Notes: generated from the letters alone by a model not told the origin. DNA of 48,094 nt from Candidatus Sulfobium mesophilum (GCA_900302705.1 OUUY01000013.1:1-48094), one strand, 5' to 3'. Positions 17,103 through 25,310 are shown, counted from the first letter of the stretch. Translations and numbers: made by a program.

Positions 17103-17142
17103 GGGCAAAAAAAAGGGGGAAGAAATTCCCCTTTCTTTTTGC
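17103..17142 (+). terminator. intrinsic terminator after tetraheme cytochrome 2
   Basis: GGCAAAAA followed by AAAGGGGGAA, a GAAA loop, then TTCCCC and TTTCTTTTTGCC form a long stem with built-in T-tract. It uses the same GAAA loop as the terminator 930 bp upstream, consistent with tandem gene duplication. Confidence 0.8.
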
Positions 17143-17250
17143 CGTAAAACTGATAAGTGCATTGCTAAGTCCTGAGATATTTGGTTTTACCAATGAAATC
17201 TTCTGTAGGATTCTTTCGTTCTGCGAATAAAGAGTGATTTTTGTAGAAGA

Positions 17251-17323
17251 AATAGCTATACAGGCTCCCTGTTTTGTGGCTATTTTGAGCTACTGTAATT
17301 CTCTTGCCCCAAATGCTATATTC
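17251..17323 (+). promoter_or_regulatory. recurrent upstream element, copy C
   Basis: AATAGCTATACAGGCTCCCT, then TGGCTATTTTGAGCTACTGT, then about 20 bp to GCTATATTC (17315-17323). It is one of the two best-conserved copies (with E). The PpiC gene starts only 24 bp after the -10-like box. Confidence 0.7.
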
Positions 17324-17346
17324 CCAAATAGAGAAAGGAGCATAAA

Positions 17347-18363
17347 GTGGACGATAGATATTTTAGTAAGCCCATAGGTAACAACATTTTAACCTTCTTG
17401 AACTTTTTCCCCTTTTTTGCCTTTTTAACCTTCTTGAACTTTTTCCCCTTTTCTTCTTTTGCTTGGTCGGAAGAAAAAGACATTGTTGCCAGAGTAGGTG
17501 ATGCAGTGATAACTGCGCCGGAGCTTGAGAACGCGCTGCAGAAGTATGTGCCCCCAGGAAGCATGCACGGGAGCATGGACCCATCGAAGAAGGAAAAATA
17601 CAGGAAGAATGCCCTCAATGACCTTGTGGAGGTAGAGCTTCTCTACCATGAGGCGAAGTCAAGGGGGATGAAGGCCTCAAAGGACGCGGTCGATAAGGCG
17701 GTCGAGGAAAATATGAAGAGGCTCGGCTCTGAAAAAAAGCTCAAGAATGCCCTGAAGAAAGACGGGATGACGCTCGACTCTTACAGGGAAAAGCTCGGCA
17801 AATACGAGATGGCCAACGCAGTCGTGGCGGCTGTCGTGAAGGAGACGGAATATTCCGAGGAGGAGTTAAAAGACTATTACGAAAAAAACAAGGAGAGATA
17901 CAAGAAACCCGAGGCGATGCAGATATGGCATATTCTTGTGCAGGTCGACCCTAGTGCCTCAGAGGAAGAATGGCTAAAGAAGAGGGATTACGCCCTGCAG
18001 CTTTATCAGAAAATCAAGGACGGCGAGGATTTCCGCAGCGTTGCCTACAAATATTCGGAGGAGGCCTGGAAGGTCAAGGAGGGGGATCTCGGTATTCTTC
18101 ACAGGGGACAGTTGGAGCAGGAGATCGAGGACGTCGCCTTCTCGCTTAAAGAAGGAGAGGTCAGCCAGCCTATACGGACCTACAGCGGCTTTCATATCGT
18201 CAAGGCCGGCGAGAGAAAGCCCGAGACGCAATTGAGCTTCGAGGATGCTAAGAATAGGCTGCGAGATGAGCTCCACGAGAAGAGGTTCAAGGAGAAAATG
18301 GCAGCCCTCTTTGAAAGGCTCAGGGGAAAATATCCAGTGAAAATATATCTAAATAATAAATAG
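17347..18363 (+). CDS. SurA/PpiC-type peptidyl-prolyl isomerase, periplasmic
   Basis: The protein has 338 aa. A long hydrophobic N terminus contains FLTFLNFFPF twice, encoded by a 36-bp tandem duplication, and acts as signal peptide (cleavage near SFAWS). A SurA_N-like helical chaperone region (~45-170; VARVGDAVITAPELENAL) precedes one parvulin domain (~190-290; IWHILVQVD, SEEAWKVKEGDLG, YSGFHIVKAGE). It likely helps fold the outer-membrane barrel encoded next. GTG 17347 has AAAGGAG six nt upstream. The first ~13 codons lie in sequence shared with the leader of the 29.8 kb cyclase gene, so the N terminus appears to have been built from a duplicated promoter region. Confidence 0.88.
   Translation: MDDRYFSKPIGNNILTFLNFFPFFAFLTFLNFFPFSSFAWSEEKDIVARVGDAVITAPELENALQKYVPPGSMHGSMDPSKKEKYRKNALNDLVEVELLYHEAKSRGMKASKDAVDKAVEENMKRLGSEKKLKNALKKDGMTLDSYREKLGKYEMANAVVAAVVKETEYSEEELKDYYEKNKERYKKPEAMQIWHILVQVDPSASEEEWLKKRDYALQLYQKIKDGEDFRSVAYKYSEEAWKVKEGDLGILHRGQLEQEIEDVAFSLKEGEVSQPIRTYSGFHIVKAGERKPETQLSFEDAKNRLRDELHEKRFKEKMAALFERLRGKYPVKIYLNNK
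17387..17452 (+). repeat. tandem 36-bp duplication in the PpiC signal peptide
   Basis: A 30-nt unit (TTTTAACCTTCTTGAACT plus TTTTCCCCTTTT) occurs perfectly at 17387-17416 and 17423-17452. The 36-nt period keeps frame and adds 12 residues to the hydrophobic core. Confidence 0.9.
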
Positions 18364-18401
18364 GTTAAAGCTAAGATTAAGGTTAAGAGAAAAGGTTAAG
18401 G
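18363..18401. repeat. GGTTAAG-type low-complexity repeat
   Basis: Degenerate repetitions of GGTTAAG/GATTAAGG follow the PpiC stop. A similar stretch lies at 21917-22010, and the complement (CTTAACC) appears in several signal-peptide coding starts nearby. Confidence 0.6.
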
Positions 18402-18491
18402 AATAAAGACCAGGTTGAGGCTGAGTGGCAAGGCAGATAAGGTGAGCCTGAACGTTGCAATAGAGTGTTCATTCTTCAAAGTCATAGAATC

Positions 18492-18601
18492 TGTCATTCC
18501 GGCTTGTCCTGAATCTTTCCTATTCCCCTCTTGGGAGGGGTGTAGGGATGGGTTTGTCCTCGACGAGCAAGGACAGGCTGCGTTTGCTTGCAGGAATGAC
18601 A
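18492..18601. mobile_element. MITE-like 110-bp inverted-repeat element
   Basis: The ends TGTCATTCC and GGAATGACA are inverted copies. Inner arms contain TTGTCCTG and the inverted match CAGGACA-like sequence, with an internal CCCCTCTTGGGAGGGG hairpin. It has no coding capacity. Its right end lies 5 bp before the first candidate start of the barrel gene, so it may have displaced that gene's original leader. Confidence 0.55.
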
Positions 18602-18605
18602 ACTG

Positions 18606-20540
18606 GTGTGGAGTTCTCAATTTGTGAACTCCTTCTTCCGTCGGAAATATCCTGAAGGTTCAGCTCCCGTAACCTTAATCTTAACCTTTGCCTTGACCGC
18701 AGCCTATTATTTTGTCTTTCCGGACATCGCTTTCCCTTTGGGCTACGGCGTGCCTTCACGCTATTTTACCAATGCCTTCCTTCTTACGGGCGAGATCGAT
18801 CTCGTTTATGACAAGAGATGGTCATCTGTTCCCGAATCCGACCAGCAGATATTTACGCATACCTACCGCCTCGGACTCGAAGGGTTCGTCATAGACAGGA
18901 GGCTCATATCCTTTGATCTTGCAGGCTCATTCTCACAGGATATATACAGTCCGGGCGAGACGATTACAAGCAGGGGCTTCCTGGCGGATTTTTCCTTCCT
19001 GAACGAACGACCGAGGAAGGGTTTTCTAACGAACCTGCCACAGCCGATTGATCTCAGATATTCCAACTTTGTCACAGGAGACCAAAAGACACAAAGTTAC
19101 GGCGTGAGCCTCACATACAGGCCGACCGAAAACCCTCTCTTTAGCTGGCTGATTATCCGGCGGGAGACGGAAAAGTTCCTTAAGGAGCTTAGGAGACAGC
19201 AGGAGGCCGCGACAAAGAAGAAGAAGGAGGAAGAGGAAGAGGAATCCGAGGAGCCTGCCGAAGAAAAGAAGACCCCCGAGGTCAAGCAGGAGGAGCAGCA
19301 ACTCCCGCCAAAACCGGAGACCGGCCCCTTCCTCGAATACCCGACCCTTCTTCTCGATTATGACAAATACAAAGATGAGTTCTCCAATAACAGTACCGAT
19401 ACTGACCGTTTCGACGTAAGGGCGATTTCATCGAATAAGAATGTCGACCTGCAGGCTGAGTACCTCTATTATAAGTTGGGCGGCTCGGTGACCAATAAAT
19501 ACCAAGACCTCGAGCTAAAGGCCGATCTTCATTTCTATGACGACAAGACGACCGAGAGACTTGACGTACTGAACAGGGTTATACTGAAGGACGAAAACGG
19601 TGTCGAGTCTCTTAGTCTGAGGAACCTCACCACCTGGCAAAAATACGTAGGTGAACGAAAAAAGGATTTGCTTTCCTTTTGGGGAAACGGCGATTATTTC
19701 AAGTCAGACATCTCAGAGAACCACGATGTGGGGGTAACCGGCGCCTACTCCAAGGTTTTCAGCCCAAGGTTAAGGGACGATGTCAAAGTGCATTACGATC
19801 AGGGCCGCACTGATGCAGGACCTGTTTATGACGCCAATGTCGATAACAGCATTAGTTATATCCTGTCAAAGATCTTTACGGTGACAAACCTGTTGTCTGT
19901 CGGACAGACGGAGCTCGGCGCCAGTTATGAAGCCGGGCTCGGTCTGACTGTAACTACGAAGCCTGTCATTGCAGTGATGAATTATTTTTACTCGAGCTCC
20001 GCTTTAGACGAGGGCAGGCAGAATTCTCACAGGCTTGACCTGACAGTCACAGGGAGGCTTGCGAGGAATCTGTCTTTTCAATCAAGGAACTATTTCCGTA
20101 TTTCGGACGTGAAGGGAACCGAACCTTTCAAAGTGAGGGGCTTCGATCTCAGGACGGATTTTTATTGGAACATATCGAGGTACCTTATCAATTTCGGGGT
20201 GAGCGAAACGACACTGCATGAAACCACCGGCCAGACCGCCGGGGCTGAAATCGCTGGCGTCCCGCAATCCACTTCTTTCCGGAGCACCTCGCTTTATTCC
20301 AATATCTCGACCTATCTCTGGCGAAATATGTTCATGACCCTTGCGACCTCGTACACGACGAGCTCTGAAGGGGAGACCACTTTAGACATCCACCCGATTC
20401 TAAACTGGCATGTGAGGCAGACCACCTTAAGCGCAGAGTACGAGATGATCAGAAGGTCCGGCACAACCAGCGTCACGGACCAAAGGGTCTTGATAAGACT
20501 GACAAGGGTCTTCGAAAAATTAGTAAAACGTTTTTGGTAA
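18606..20540 (+). CDS. outer-membrane beta-barrel protein of the cytochrome cluster
   Basis: The protein has 644 aa from GTG 18606; GTG 18624 (VNSFFRRKYPEG) is an alternative. After an N-terminal hydrophobic export signal (LILTFALTAAYYFVF) come many alternating-residue beta segments (LISFDLAGSFSQDIY, VDLQAEYLYYKLGG, LNWHVRQTTLSAEYEMI), and the chain ends in Trp, as barrel proteins often end in an aromatic residue. A Lys/Glu/Pro-rich stretch (~195-238) interrupts the barrel and is probably a periplasmic loop. By size and context it could be the porin that wraps cytochromes in a porin-cytochrome conduit, with PpiC upstream as its folding helper. No sequence family is recognised; the barrel call is from pattern only. 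Confidence 0.7.
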   Translation: MWSSQFVNSFFRRKYPEGSAPVTLILTFALTAAYYFVFPDIAFPLGYGVPSRYFTNAFLLTGEIDLVYDKRWSSVPESDQQIFTHTYRLGLEGFVIDRRLISFDLAGSFSQDIYSPGETITSRGFLADFSFLNERPRKGFLTNLPQPIDLRYSNFVTGDQKTQSYGVSLTYRPTENPLFSWLIIRRETEKFLKELRRQQEAATKKKKEEEEEESEEPAEEKKTPEVKQEEQQLPPKPETGPFLEYPTLLLDYDKYKDEFSNNSTDTDRFDVRAISSNKNVDLQAEYLYYKLGGSVTNKYQDLELKADLHFYDDKTTERLDVLNRVILKDENGVESLSLRNLTTWQKYVGERKKDLLSFWGNGDYFKSDISENHDVGVTGAYSKVFSPRLRDDVKVHYDQGRTDAGPVYDANVDNSISYILSKIFTVTNLLSVGQTELGASYEAGLGLTVTTKPVIAVMNYFYSSSALDEGRQNSHRLDLTVTGRLARNLSFQSRNYFRISDVKGTEPFKVRGFDLRTDFYWNISRYLINFGVSETTLHETTGQTAGAEIAGVPQSTSFRSTSLYSNISTYLWRNMFMTLATSYTTSSEGETTLDIHPILNWHVRQTTLSAEYEMIRRSGTTSVTDQRVLIRLTRVFEKLVKRFW

Positions 20541-20600
20541 TACATAACAAACATGGCAAATAGGGTAAATTAGTCTAAAAAAGGTTCAAAAAGAGGTAGT

Positions 20601-20753
20601 ATGATTAGGAAGTTTGAAGAGATTGTTGCCTGGCGGAAGGCTAGAGAGCTTTGCAAGTGTGTTTATACGATGCCTAAAAATAATATCTCCCCTTTCGTAA
20701 AGGGTACTCCGCTGTCTCCCCCTTTGGCAAAGTGGGATGAATGGGGATTTTAA
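20601..20753 (+). pseudogene. truncated four-helix-bundle (S23-like) protein remnant
   Basis: The frame starts with a good ribosome site (GAGG) and MIRKFEEIVAWRKARELCK, the typical opening of four-helix-bundle proteins of the 23S-intervening-sequence type (usual length ~120 aa). After 24 codons it runs into a CCCC/AAAGGG intergenic repeat and stops at 50 codons. It is probably a dead fragment cut by repeat insertion. Confidence 0.6.
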
Positions 20754-20806
20754 AGATGAATGGATTGACAAAATCTCCCCTAACCCCTCTTTACCAGAGA
20801 GGGAAA
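20682..20806. repeat. composite TCTCCCCTTT / AAAGGGG palindromic repeat
   Basis: Three related units (AATATCTCCCCTTTCGTAAA, CCCCCTTTGGCAAAGTGGG, AAAATCTCCCCTAACCCCTC) form small inverted repeats. Similar CTCC...AAAGGGG sequence occurs at about 26593-26640. They resemble dispersed intergenic repeats and interrupt the four-helix-bundle fragment. Confidence 0.55.
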
Positions 20807-20845
20807 AGAAGAAAAGAACTCAAAAATCAAGGGCGCGAAATTCAA

Positions 20846-21919
20846 ATGAAATCGCTTAACCTGGTTAAACTGTTTAAACAATTGAACGTGTTGAAACTAT
20901 CGAACCTTCTTAAACTTCTTACCCTTGTTGCATTTATAAGCGGTTGCGCGTCGGCAGGGCATGTTATAATCGACAAAGAGGCAATGGACAGGATTCTTTG
21001 GCCTGGGCCTCCGGAGACACCGAGGATCAAGTATCAGTGGAGTCTCTCTGTTGTTTCGGGGAAACAGAACGGCGGCCTTTACGAATTGATAATGGGCAAT
21101 GAAGGAGACTTTGCCGACCCGCGCTCATCGCCGAAGCTCTTGAGACCTTACAGCCTGCATGTTGACGGAGACAACCTTTATATAGCCGACACGGGCGCTT
21201 GCAGAGTGACGGTAATAGATATGAAGGAACTGAAGGCGCGAAATATTACCAGTGCGGGCGATAAGGAATTTCTCGCCCCCGTCGCGGTGGTAGCATTCGA
21301 AGGCATGACCTACGTGAGCGATTCCCTGCTCAAGAAGGTTTTCATATTCGACAAGGATGGCCGGCTTTCGGGCGAGCTCAAGGGCACTTTTCAGAGGCCT
21401 ACGGCTCTGGCCATAGATAAGAAAAGAAGGATCCTTTATGTTTCCGACACACCTGCCCACGTAGTGGGCAGATTCGGCCTCACGGGCGCCAGCCTCGGCA
21501 ACCTGGGCAGGAACGGCTCGGACGAGGGGGAGTTTAACTTCCCGACTCATCTCTGGGTCGATGACCAGGGAAGACTCTACGTTACGGACGAGTTGAACTT
21601 CAGGATACAGATGTTCTCTTCCGAAGGAAAATTCATAGGCATGTTCGGGGCCCCTGGTGACGCCCCGCAGAACTTTCAGAGGCCGAAGGGCATCGCCACG
21701 GACAGCGACGGCGACGTCTACGTCGTGGATTCCGTGAAAGACACAATAAAGATTTTCAGCAGGCAGGGGGAATTGCTGCTGTTTTTCGGACAGGAGGGAA
21801 GGGGCTACGGCGATTTCTATCTGCCCTCAGGCATATTTATAGGCGCTGATGATATTATCTATATTGCCGATACATATAATGGAAGGGTGCAGGTTTTTCA
21901 ATATATGAAGAAAAAATAG
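20846..21919 (+). CDS. NHL-repeat six-bladed propeller lipoprotein 1
   Basis: About 357 aa from ATG 20846. The lipobox is LVAFISGC, so it is membrane-anchored. An open frame upstream (from 20741) only translates the intergenic repeat and is discarded. After a short WPGPPETPRIKYQWSLS segment shared with the 25.3 kb protein come six NHL-type blades (LYIADTGACRVTVID, TYVSDSLLKKVFIFD, LYVSDTPAHVVGRFG, LYVTDELNFRIQMFS, VYVVDSVKDTIKIFS, IYIADTYNGRVQVFQ). Such propellers commonly accompany surface cytochromes; a scaffolding role is inference. It sits between the barrel and the third tetraheme gene, all on the + strand with short gaps. Confidence 0.87.
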   Translation: MKSLNLVKLFKQLNVLKLSNLLKLLTLVAFISGCASAGHVIIDKEAMDRILWPGPPETPRIKYQWSLSVVSGKQNGGLYELIMGNEGDFADPRSSPKLLRPYSLHVDGDNLYIADTGACRVTVIDMKELKARNITSAGDKEFLAPVAVVAFEGMTYVSDSLLKKVFIFDKDGRLSGELKGTFQRPTALAIDKKRRILYVSDTPAHVVGRFGLTGASLGNLGRNGSDEGEFNFPTHLWVDDQGRLYVTDELNFRIQMFSSEGKFIGMFGAPGDAPQNFQRPKGIATDSDGDVYVVDSVKDTIKIFSRQGELLLFFGQEGRGYGDFYLPSGIFIGADDIIYIADTYNGRVQVFQYMKKK

Positions 21920-22010
21920 GCTAAGGGTGAGAAAAAAATACAGGTTAAGGAAAAGATAGGTTAAGGTTGAGATGAAAAAATATAGGTTAAGAATAAGACA
22001 GGTTAAGGTC
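21917..22010. repeat. GGTTAAGG low-complexity tract entering the next gene
   Basis: Repeated AGGTTAAGG / TAGGTTAAG words run from the NHL stop through the start of the tetraheme gene, so residues 1-12 of that protein (KKYRLRIRQVKV) are encoded by the tract. Confidence 0.6.
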
Positions 22011-22775
22011 TGGAAAGAACCGTTCACCTTTACCTTCACTTTTGTCTTAATCTTGACCGTATACGTGTTCTTTTCTTCTTCCGTCTTTGCTCATAGTATT
22101 GTCAACACGAGGCATAATCTCTCTGCGACCGGGACGGGGCCGATAAGGGCCGTTGCGGAACAGGAGGTCTGTGTCTTCTGTCATACCCCGCATTCCACCC
22201 AGTTGGTCACTCCTCTTTGGAACCACACGATGAGCGCGGCAGTATATAAGCTGTATTCAAGCGTTACTCTCCTAAGCCCGACGAGCCCTGCCATTCAGCC
22301 CGACAGGAGTTCGAAGTTATGCCTCTCCTGCCACGATGGTACGGTTGCGCTGGGCTCTGTTGTGAACCTGGGTGGGTCGGCGACCACCATATCGATGCAG
22401 CAGGCAGGCACTACGATTGCTACCCTTCCGCCGACTTCACCAGCCTATTTAGGCACCGATTTAAGCGGGCATCATCCAGTGTCCATAGAGGTGAACGCCA
22501 ACTTGGTAACTGACAAACAGACCCAGTGCAATGCAGGCACAGTTACGTATAAGGTATGCCCGCCTTTGCCCGGCCAGCCGGTAAGGCTTAGGCCGACCGA
22601 CAATGCTTATGGCGCGAGTGTCTCTCCCCGAATGGGGGTCCAGTGCACTTCTTGTCATGACCCTCACAGCGACCCGAACCCTCCGAGGTCGGTATTTCTA
22701 AGGGTGGGGGATGCCAACAATACAGATCAATTATGCACGACATGCCATGTGGATTGTTACGCAGCCTGCCCGTGA
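21972..22775 (+). CDS. secreted tetraheme c-type cytochrome 3
   Basis: The protein has 267 aa. The basic N terminus and hydrophobic core (FVLILTVYVFFSSSVFA) give a signal peptide. Heme sites are CVFCH, CLSCH, CTSCH and CTTCH. The order NTRHNLS...CHTPHS...PLWNH...SCHDG...GTDLSGHHPV...TSCHDPHS matches tetrahemes 1 and 2, so this is a third, more divergent member. It ends unusually in CHVDCYAACP, two extra cysteines after the last heme. The RBS is weak because the GGTTAAGG tract occupies the leader. Confidence 0.85.
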   Translation: MKKYRLRIRQVKVWKEPFTFTFTFVLILTVYVFFSSSVFAHSIVNTRHNLSATGTGPIRAVAEQEVCVFCHTPHSTQLVTPLWNHTMSAAVYKLYSSVTLLSPTSPAIQPDRSSKLCLSCHDGTVALGSVVNLGGSATTISMQQAGTTIATLPPTSPAYLGTDLSGHHPVSIEVNANLVTDKQTQCNAGTVTYKVCPPLPGQPVRLRPTDNAYGASVSPRMGVQCTSCHDPHSDPNPPRSVFLRVGDANNTDQLCTTCHVDCYAACP

Positions 22776-22873
22776 AGAAAGGGTGTAAGGAATAAGAGGA
22801 CAGGGTGTTGGGAATATGGCGTCAGATGAAAAAGATAAAGAATTGAATACAAGATTGGAAACGGAGGCTCAAG

Positions 22874-24019
22874 ATGAATAGGGAATGTCTCCATTCTTTG
22901 TTCCCTGCCCCCTACACCCTTATACACTGCACCCTGCTTATGGTGTTCTTCTTTTCACTTAGTTTGAGTTATGCCGTTGGTCCGAGCCATCTTGACAAGA
23001 ACAAGGTGTCTACGGGATGTGCGACCTGCCATAAAGGACACGGCACGCGCGGAACGACCCTGCTCGAAAGCCCGAAGGACAACCTGTGCTTTAAGTGCCA
23101 CGGAGGCGCAGGGAAGGCAAAAGACGTATACTCGGTTATTGTGAAGCCGTCGAACCATCCCATTATACAGACCTCTCGTTACCATGTGACGGGTGAGACG
23201 CTCCCGGAAAGGGAAGGCTCCGTCCCGAGGCATGCCTCCTGTTACGACTGCCACACCACTCACAGGTCTGAAAAGGGAAACGCAGTCAAAGGGATGAAGG
23301 GATATACCGGCAGGGGCGCAGGGATAAAGCAGATAAGCGGTGAGTATCAGGTATGCTATAATTGTCATTCCGACAGCGCCAACCTCCCGCCGGAAAAAAA
23401 CATAGCCACCGCTTTTTCTCCCTCCAACGCATCATATCATCCGATAGAGACCTACGGGAAGAATTCATTTGTGCCGAGTCTTAAGAGAGAATACACTGCC
23501 TCGAGTATCATAAAATGTTCGGACTGCCACGGCAATGATGACCCCTCAGGCGCTCAGGGCCCCCACGGGTCTATCTATGTGCCGATATTGAGGGATAGAT
23601 ATGAAAGGGAAGCCGGGCTTGAGAGCCCTTCGACATACGCCTTATGCTACCGGTGCCATAACAGGACGAGTATACTCAACAACGAAAGTTTCAAGACACA
23701 CAAGGAGCACATTGTCTTTAATCAGACGTCGTGCGCCTTTTGTCATAATGCGCACGGGAGCGCGACACACCGGAATTTGCTCAATTTCGACATGAGCCTT
23801 GTCTTTCCCAACAACAAAGGGGAATTGAGTGTCATGGCGTCTGTTCCTGGAAAGCCCCGGTGCTTTCTTTCCTGTCATGTCAAGGGAAAGACGTTCGATC
23901 ACATGCTCAGTGGGCCTAACATGTCAAAAATGTCGAGCAGTCAGTCTCTGCAATCAAGAGCAACCGGCAGCCGGCCCCTGCAATATTGTGTCAACAACAG
24001 ATGCGTACCGAATTGGTAA
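22874..24019 (+). CDS. multiheme c-type cytochrome with seven CXXCH and one CX3CH
   Basis: The protein has 381 aa; ATG 22874 is preceded by GGAGG. Signal peptide core is TLLMVFFFSLSLSYA. Canonical heme sites are CATCH, CFKCH, CYDCH, CYNCH, CSDCH, CYRCH and CAFCH. An eighth site reads CFLSCH, a CX3CH spacing. Many free His can act as distal ligands (HKGHG, TTHRS, NAHGS). The C-terminal ~45 residues are Ser/Arg-rich with two cysteines. It probably sits in the periplasm or on the outer surface and passes electrons within the cluster. The start of the signal sequence is encoded by a CCCTACACCC-type low-complexity stretch, complementary to intergenic GGGTGTAG repeats. Confidence 0.86.
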   Translation: MNRECLHSLFPAPYTLIHCTLLMVFFFSLSLSYAVGPSHLDKNKVSTGCATCHKGHGTRGTTLLESPKDNLCFKCHGGAGKAKDVYSVIVKPSNHPIIQTSRYHVTGETLPEREGSVPRHASCYDCHTTHRSEKGNAVKGMKGYTGRGAGIKQISGEYQVCYNCHSDSANLPPEKNIATAFSPSNASYHPIETYGKNSFVPSLKREYTASSIIKCSDCHGNDDPSGAQGPHGSIYVPILRDRYEREAGLESPSTYALCYRCHNRTSILNNESFKTHKEHIVFNQTSCAFCHNAHGSATHRNLLNFDMSLVFPNNKGELSVMASVPGKPRCFLSCHVKGKTFDHMLSGPNMSKMSSSQSLQSRATGSRPLQYCVNNRCVPNW

Positions 24020-24441
24020 AAATGTTATGGGGATTAGAGCGCCGGGGCGCTACTTGCCGCGTCTTTCGATGGCGTCAAGCCGTTTTGTGGTAGCTCTTGA
24101 TCCTAACCCTTCCTCTACAGCGGTCCGTACCGTAATTAAGTTACTGATCCGCTTATTTCCTTGGATCGAAAGAATTTAAGACTAATCTCTTGTCTGTCTT
24201 GCATAATTTCATGACCTTTTGCTGAGTATCTCGATGAGAAATGAAGAAAGACAGAAGGCGACAGCAGATACTGACGAAAGAAAACAATTGTTCTCAATAA
24301 AAAGAGCTAATCCTTCTCCCCTATTTATCGCTATTTTGAGCTACTTCAACTCCCCTGTCACAAATGCTATATTCATTCTTAGAGATGAATTCTGGAGAGG
24401 ACTACAGTTAATTAAGCAAGCCCGTACGAACTGGAGGGTCT
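24020..24441. other. intergenic region before the nonaheme cytochrome
   Basis: 422 bp with no supported gene. Its right half contains copy D of the recurrent element and a leader resembling those after copies C and E (AAGCAAGCCCGTACG). The left half shows nothing recognisable. Confidence 0.6.
24303..24374 (+). promoter_or_regulatory. recurrent upstream element, copy D
   Basis: AGAGCTAATCCTTCTCCCCT, then ATCGCTATTTTGAGCTACTT, then 20 bp to TGCTATATTC (24365-24374). The second half is nearly identical to copies C and E. It lies 68 bp upstream of the nonaheme cytochrome start. Confidence 0.68.
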
Positions 24442-25230
24442 ATGAATGGCAGAGTTGTTGAAAATAATCCCGGAATCGGCACAATCACTTCGAGATGTGT
24501 CGTCTTGCTCATATCTTCAATAGTTGCCTCGCTGCTAGGCATTACGTGCAGGTCTGCTTACGGGGAAGCCGAGTGCCAGCAGTGCCACAAGGAGCTAACG
24601 AGAAAGAAGATCGTCCACGCGGCGGTAAAGAAGGGATGTTCCGTCTGTCATTCGGCAATAGATGCGGCAGATATTCCCCACAAAAAAAAGAATACGATAA
24701 CAAAGGGTCTAGCCGCCGAAGTCCCGGCCCTCTGTTTCCAATGCCATGATAAGAAAAAATTCGAGAACACAACAATTCATCCCCCTGTCAAGGACGGCAT
24801 GTGTCTGGCGTGTCATTCACCTCATAATTCGGACAATGGAAAACTCCTCCAGTCTGCTGTCCCCGACCTTTGTTTCAACTGCCACGACAAAACCGAATTC
24901 ACGAAAAAAAACGTCCATCCGCCTGTTATGGCGGGATGCTTCGATTGTCATGCTGCCCATGCATCCAAGTACACTTCCCTGACAGTGAAGGCACAGACTG
25001 CCCTCTGTACGGCCTGCCATACAGCGCCGGAGATTAAGAACGGGATTCATATCATGAGAGGCTTTGCAGCACCCGGACATCCTGTGAGCGGCAAGACGGA
25101 CCCCAAGAGGCAGGGAAAGAGGTTTTCTTGCGCCAGTTGTCACCAGCCTCATAGCTCGGATTTTAGAAAACTCGTGAGGTATAAGAACGATACGCCCTTT
25201 GAGATCTGCATAAGTTGTCATCCGAAATAA
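24442..25230 (+). CDS. nonaheme c-type cytochrome (doubled-CXXCH type)
   Basis: The protein has 262 aa from ATG 24442 with GGAGGG seven nt upstream. Signal sequence core is VVLLISSIVASLLGI. Nine CXXCH motifs: CQQCH, CSVCH, CFQCH, CLACH, CFNCH, CFDCH, CTACH, CASCH, CISCH. There is about one heme per 25 residues, with repeating units of the type IHPPVKDGMCLACHSPH and VHPPVMAGCFDCHAAH, the hallmark of doubled-CXXCH proteins. Such dense hemes imply a wire-like periplasmic carrier. It has its own copy of the shared control element and is probably co-transcribed with the NHL lipoprotein that follows. Confidence 0.88.
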   Translation: MNGRVVENNPGIGTITSRCVVLLISSIVASLLGITCRSAYGEAECQQCHKELTRKKIVHAAVKKGCSVCHSAIDAADIPHKKKNTITKGLAAEVPALCFQCHDKKKFENTTIHPPVKDGMCLACHSPHNSDNGKLLQSAVPDLCFNCHDKTEFTKKNVHPPVMAGCFDCHAAHASKYTSLTVKAQTALCTACHTAPEIKNGIHIMRGFAAPGHPVSGKTDPKRQGKRFSCASCHQPHSSDFRKLVRYKNDTPFEICISCHPK

Positions 25231-25310
25231 GGAACAGGGTGTAGCGTATATCGTGTGGGAACAAAAGATGCGTTTTACAATTTTGGTTTTTCATGGAGGA
25301 TAAGAAACGT

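Noticed and set aside
17251-17323. sigma54 (-24/-12) promoter in the recurrent element
   Set aside because: Words such as TTGGCTA and TTGCCCC look similar at first, but the GG/GC 10-bp spacing of sigma54 sites is not kept across the eight copies.
20741-20845. Longer N terminus for NHL lipoprotein 1
   Set aside because: The extra 35 codons translate the intergenic repeat and would bury the lipoprotein signal; the ATG at 20846 gives a clean one.
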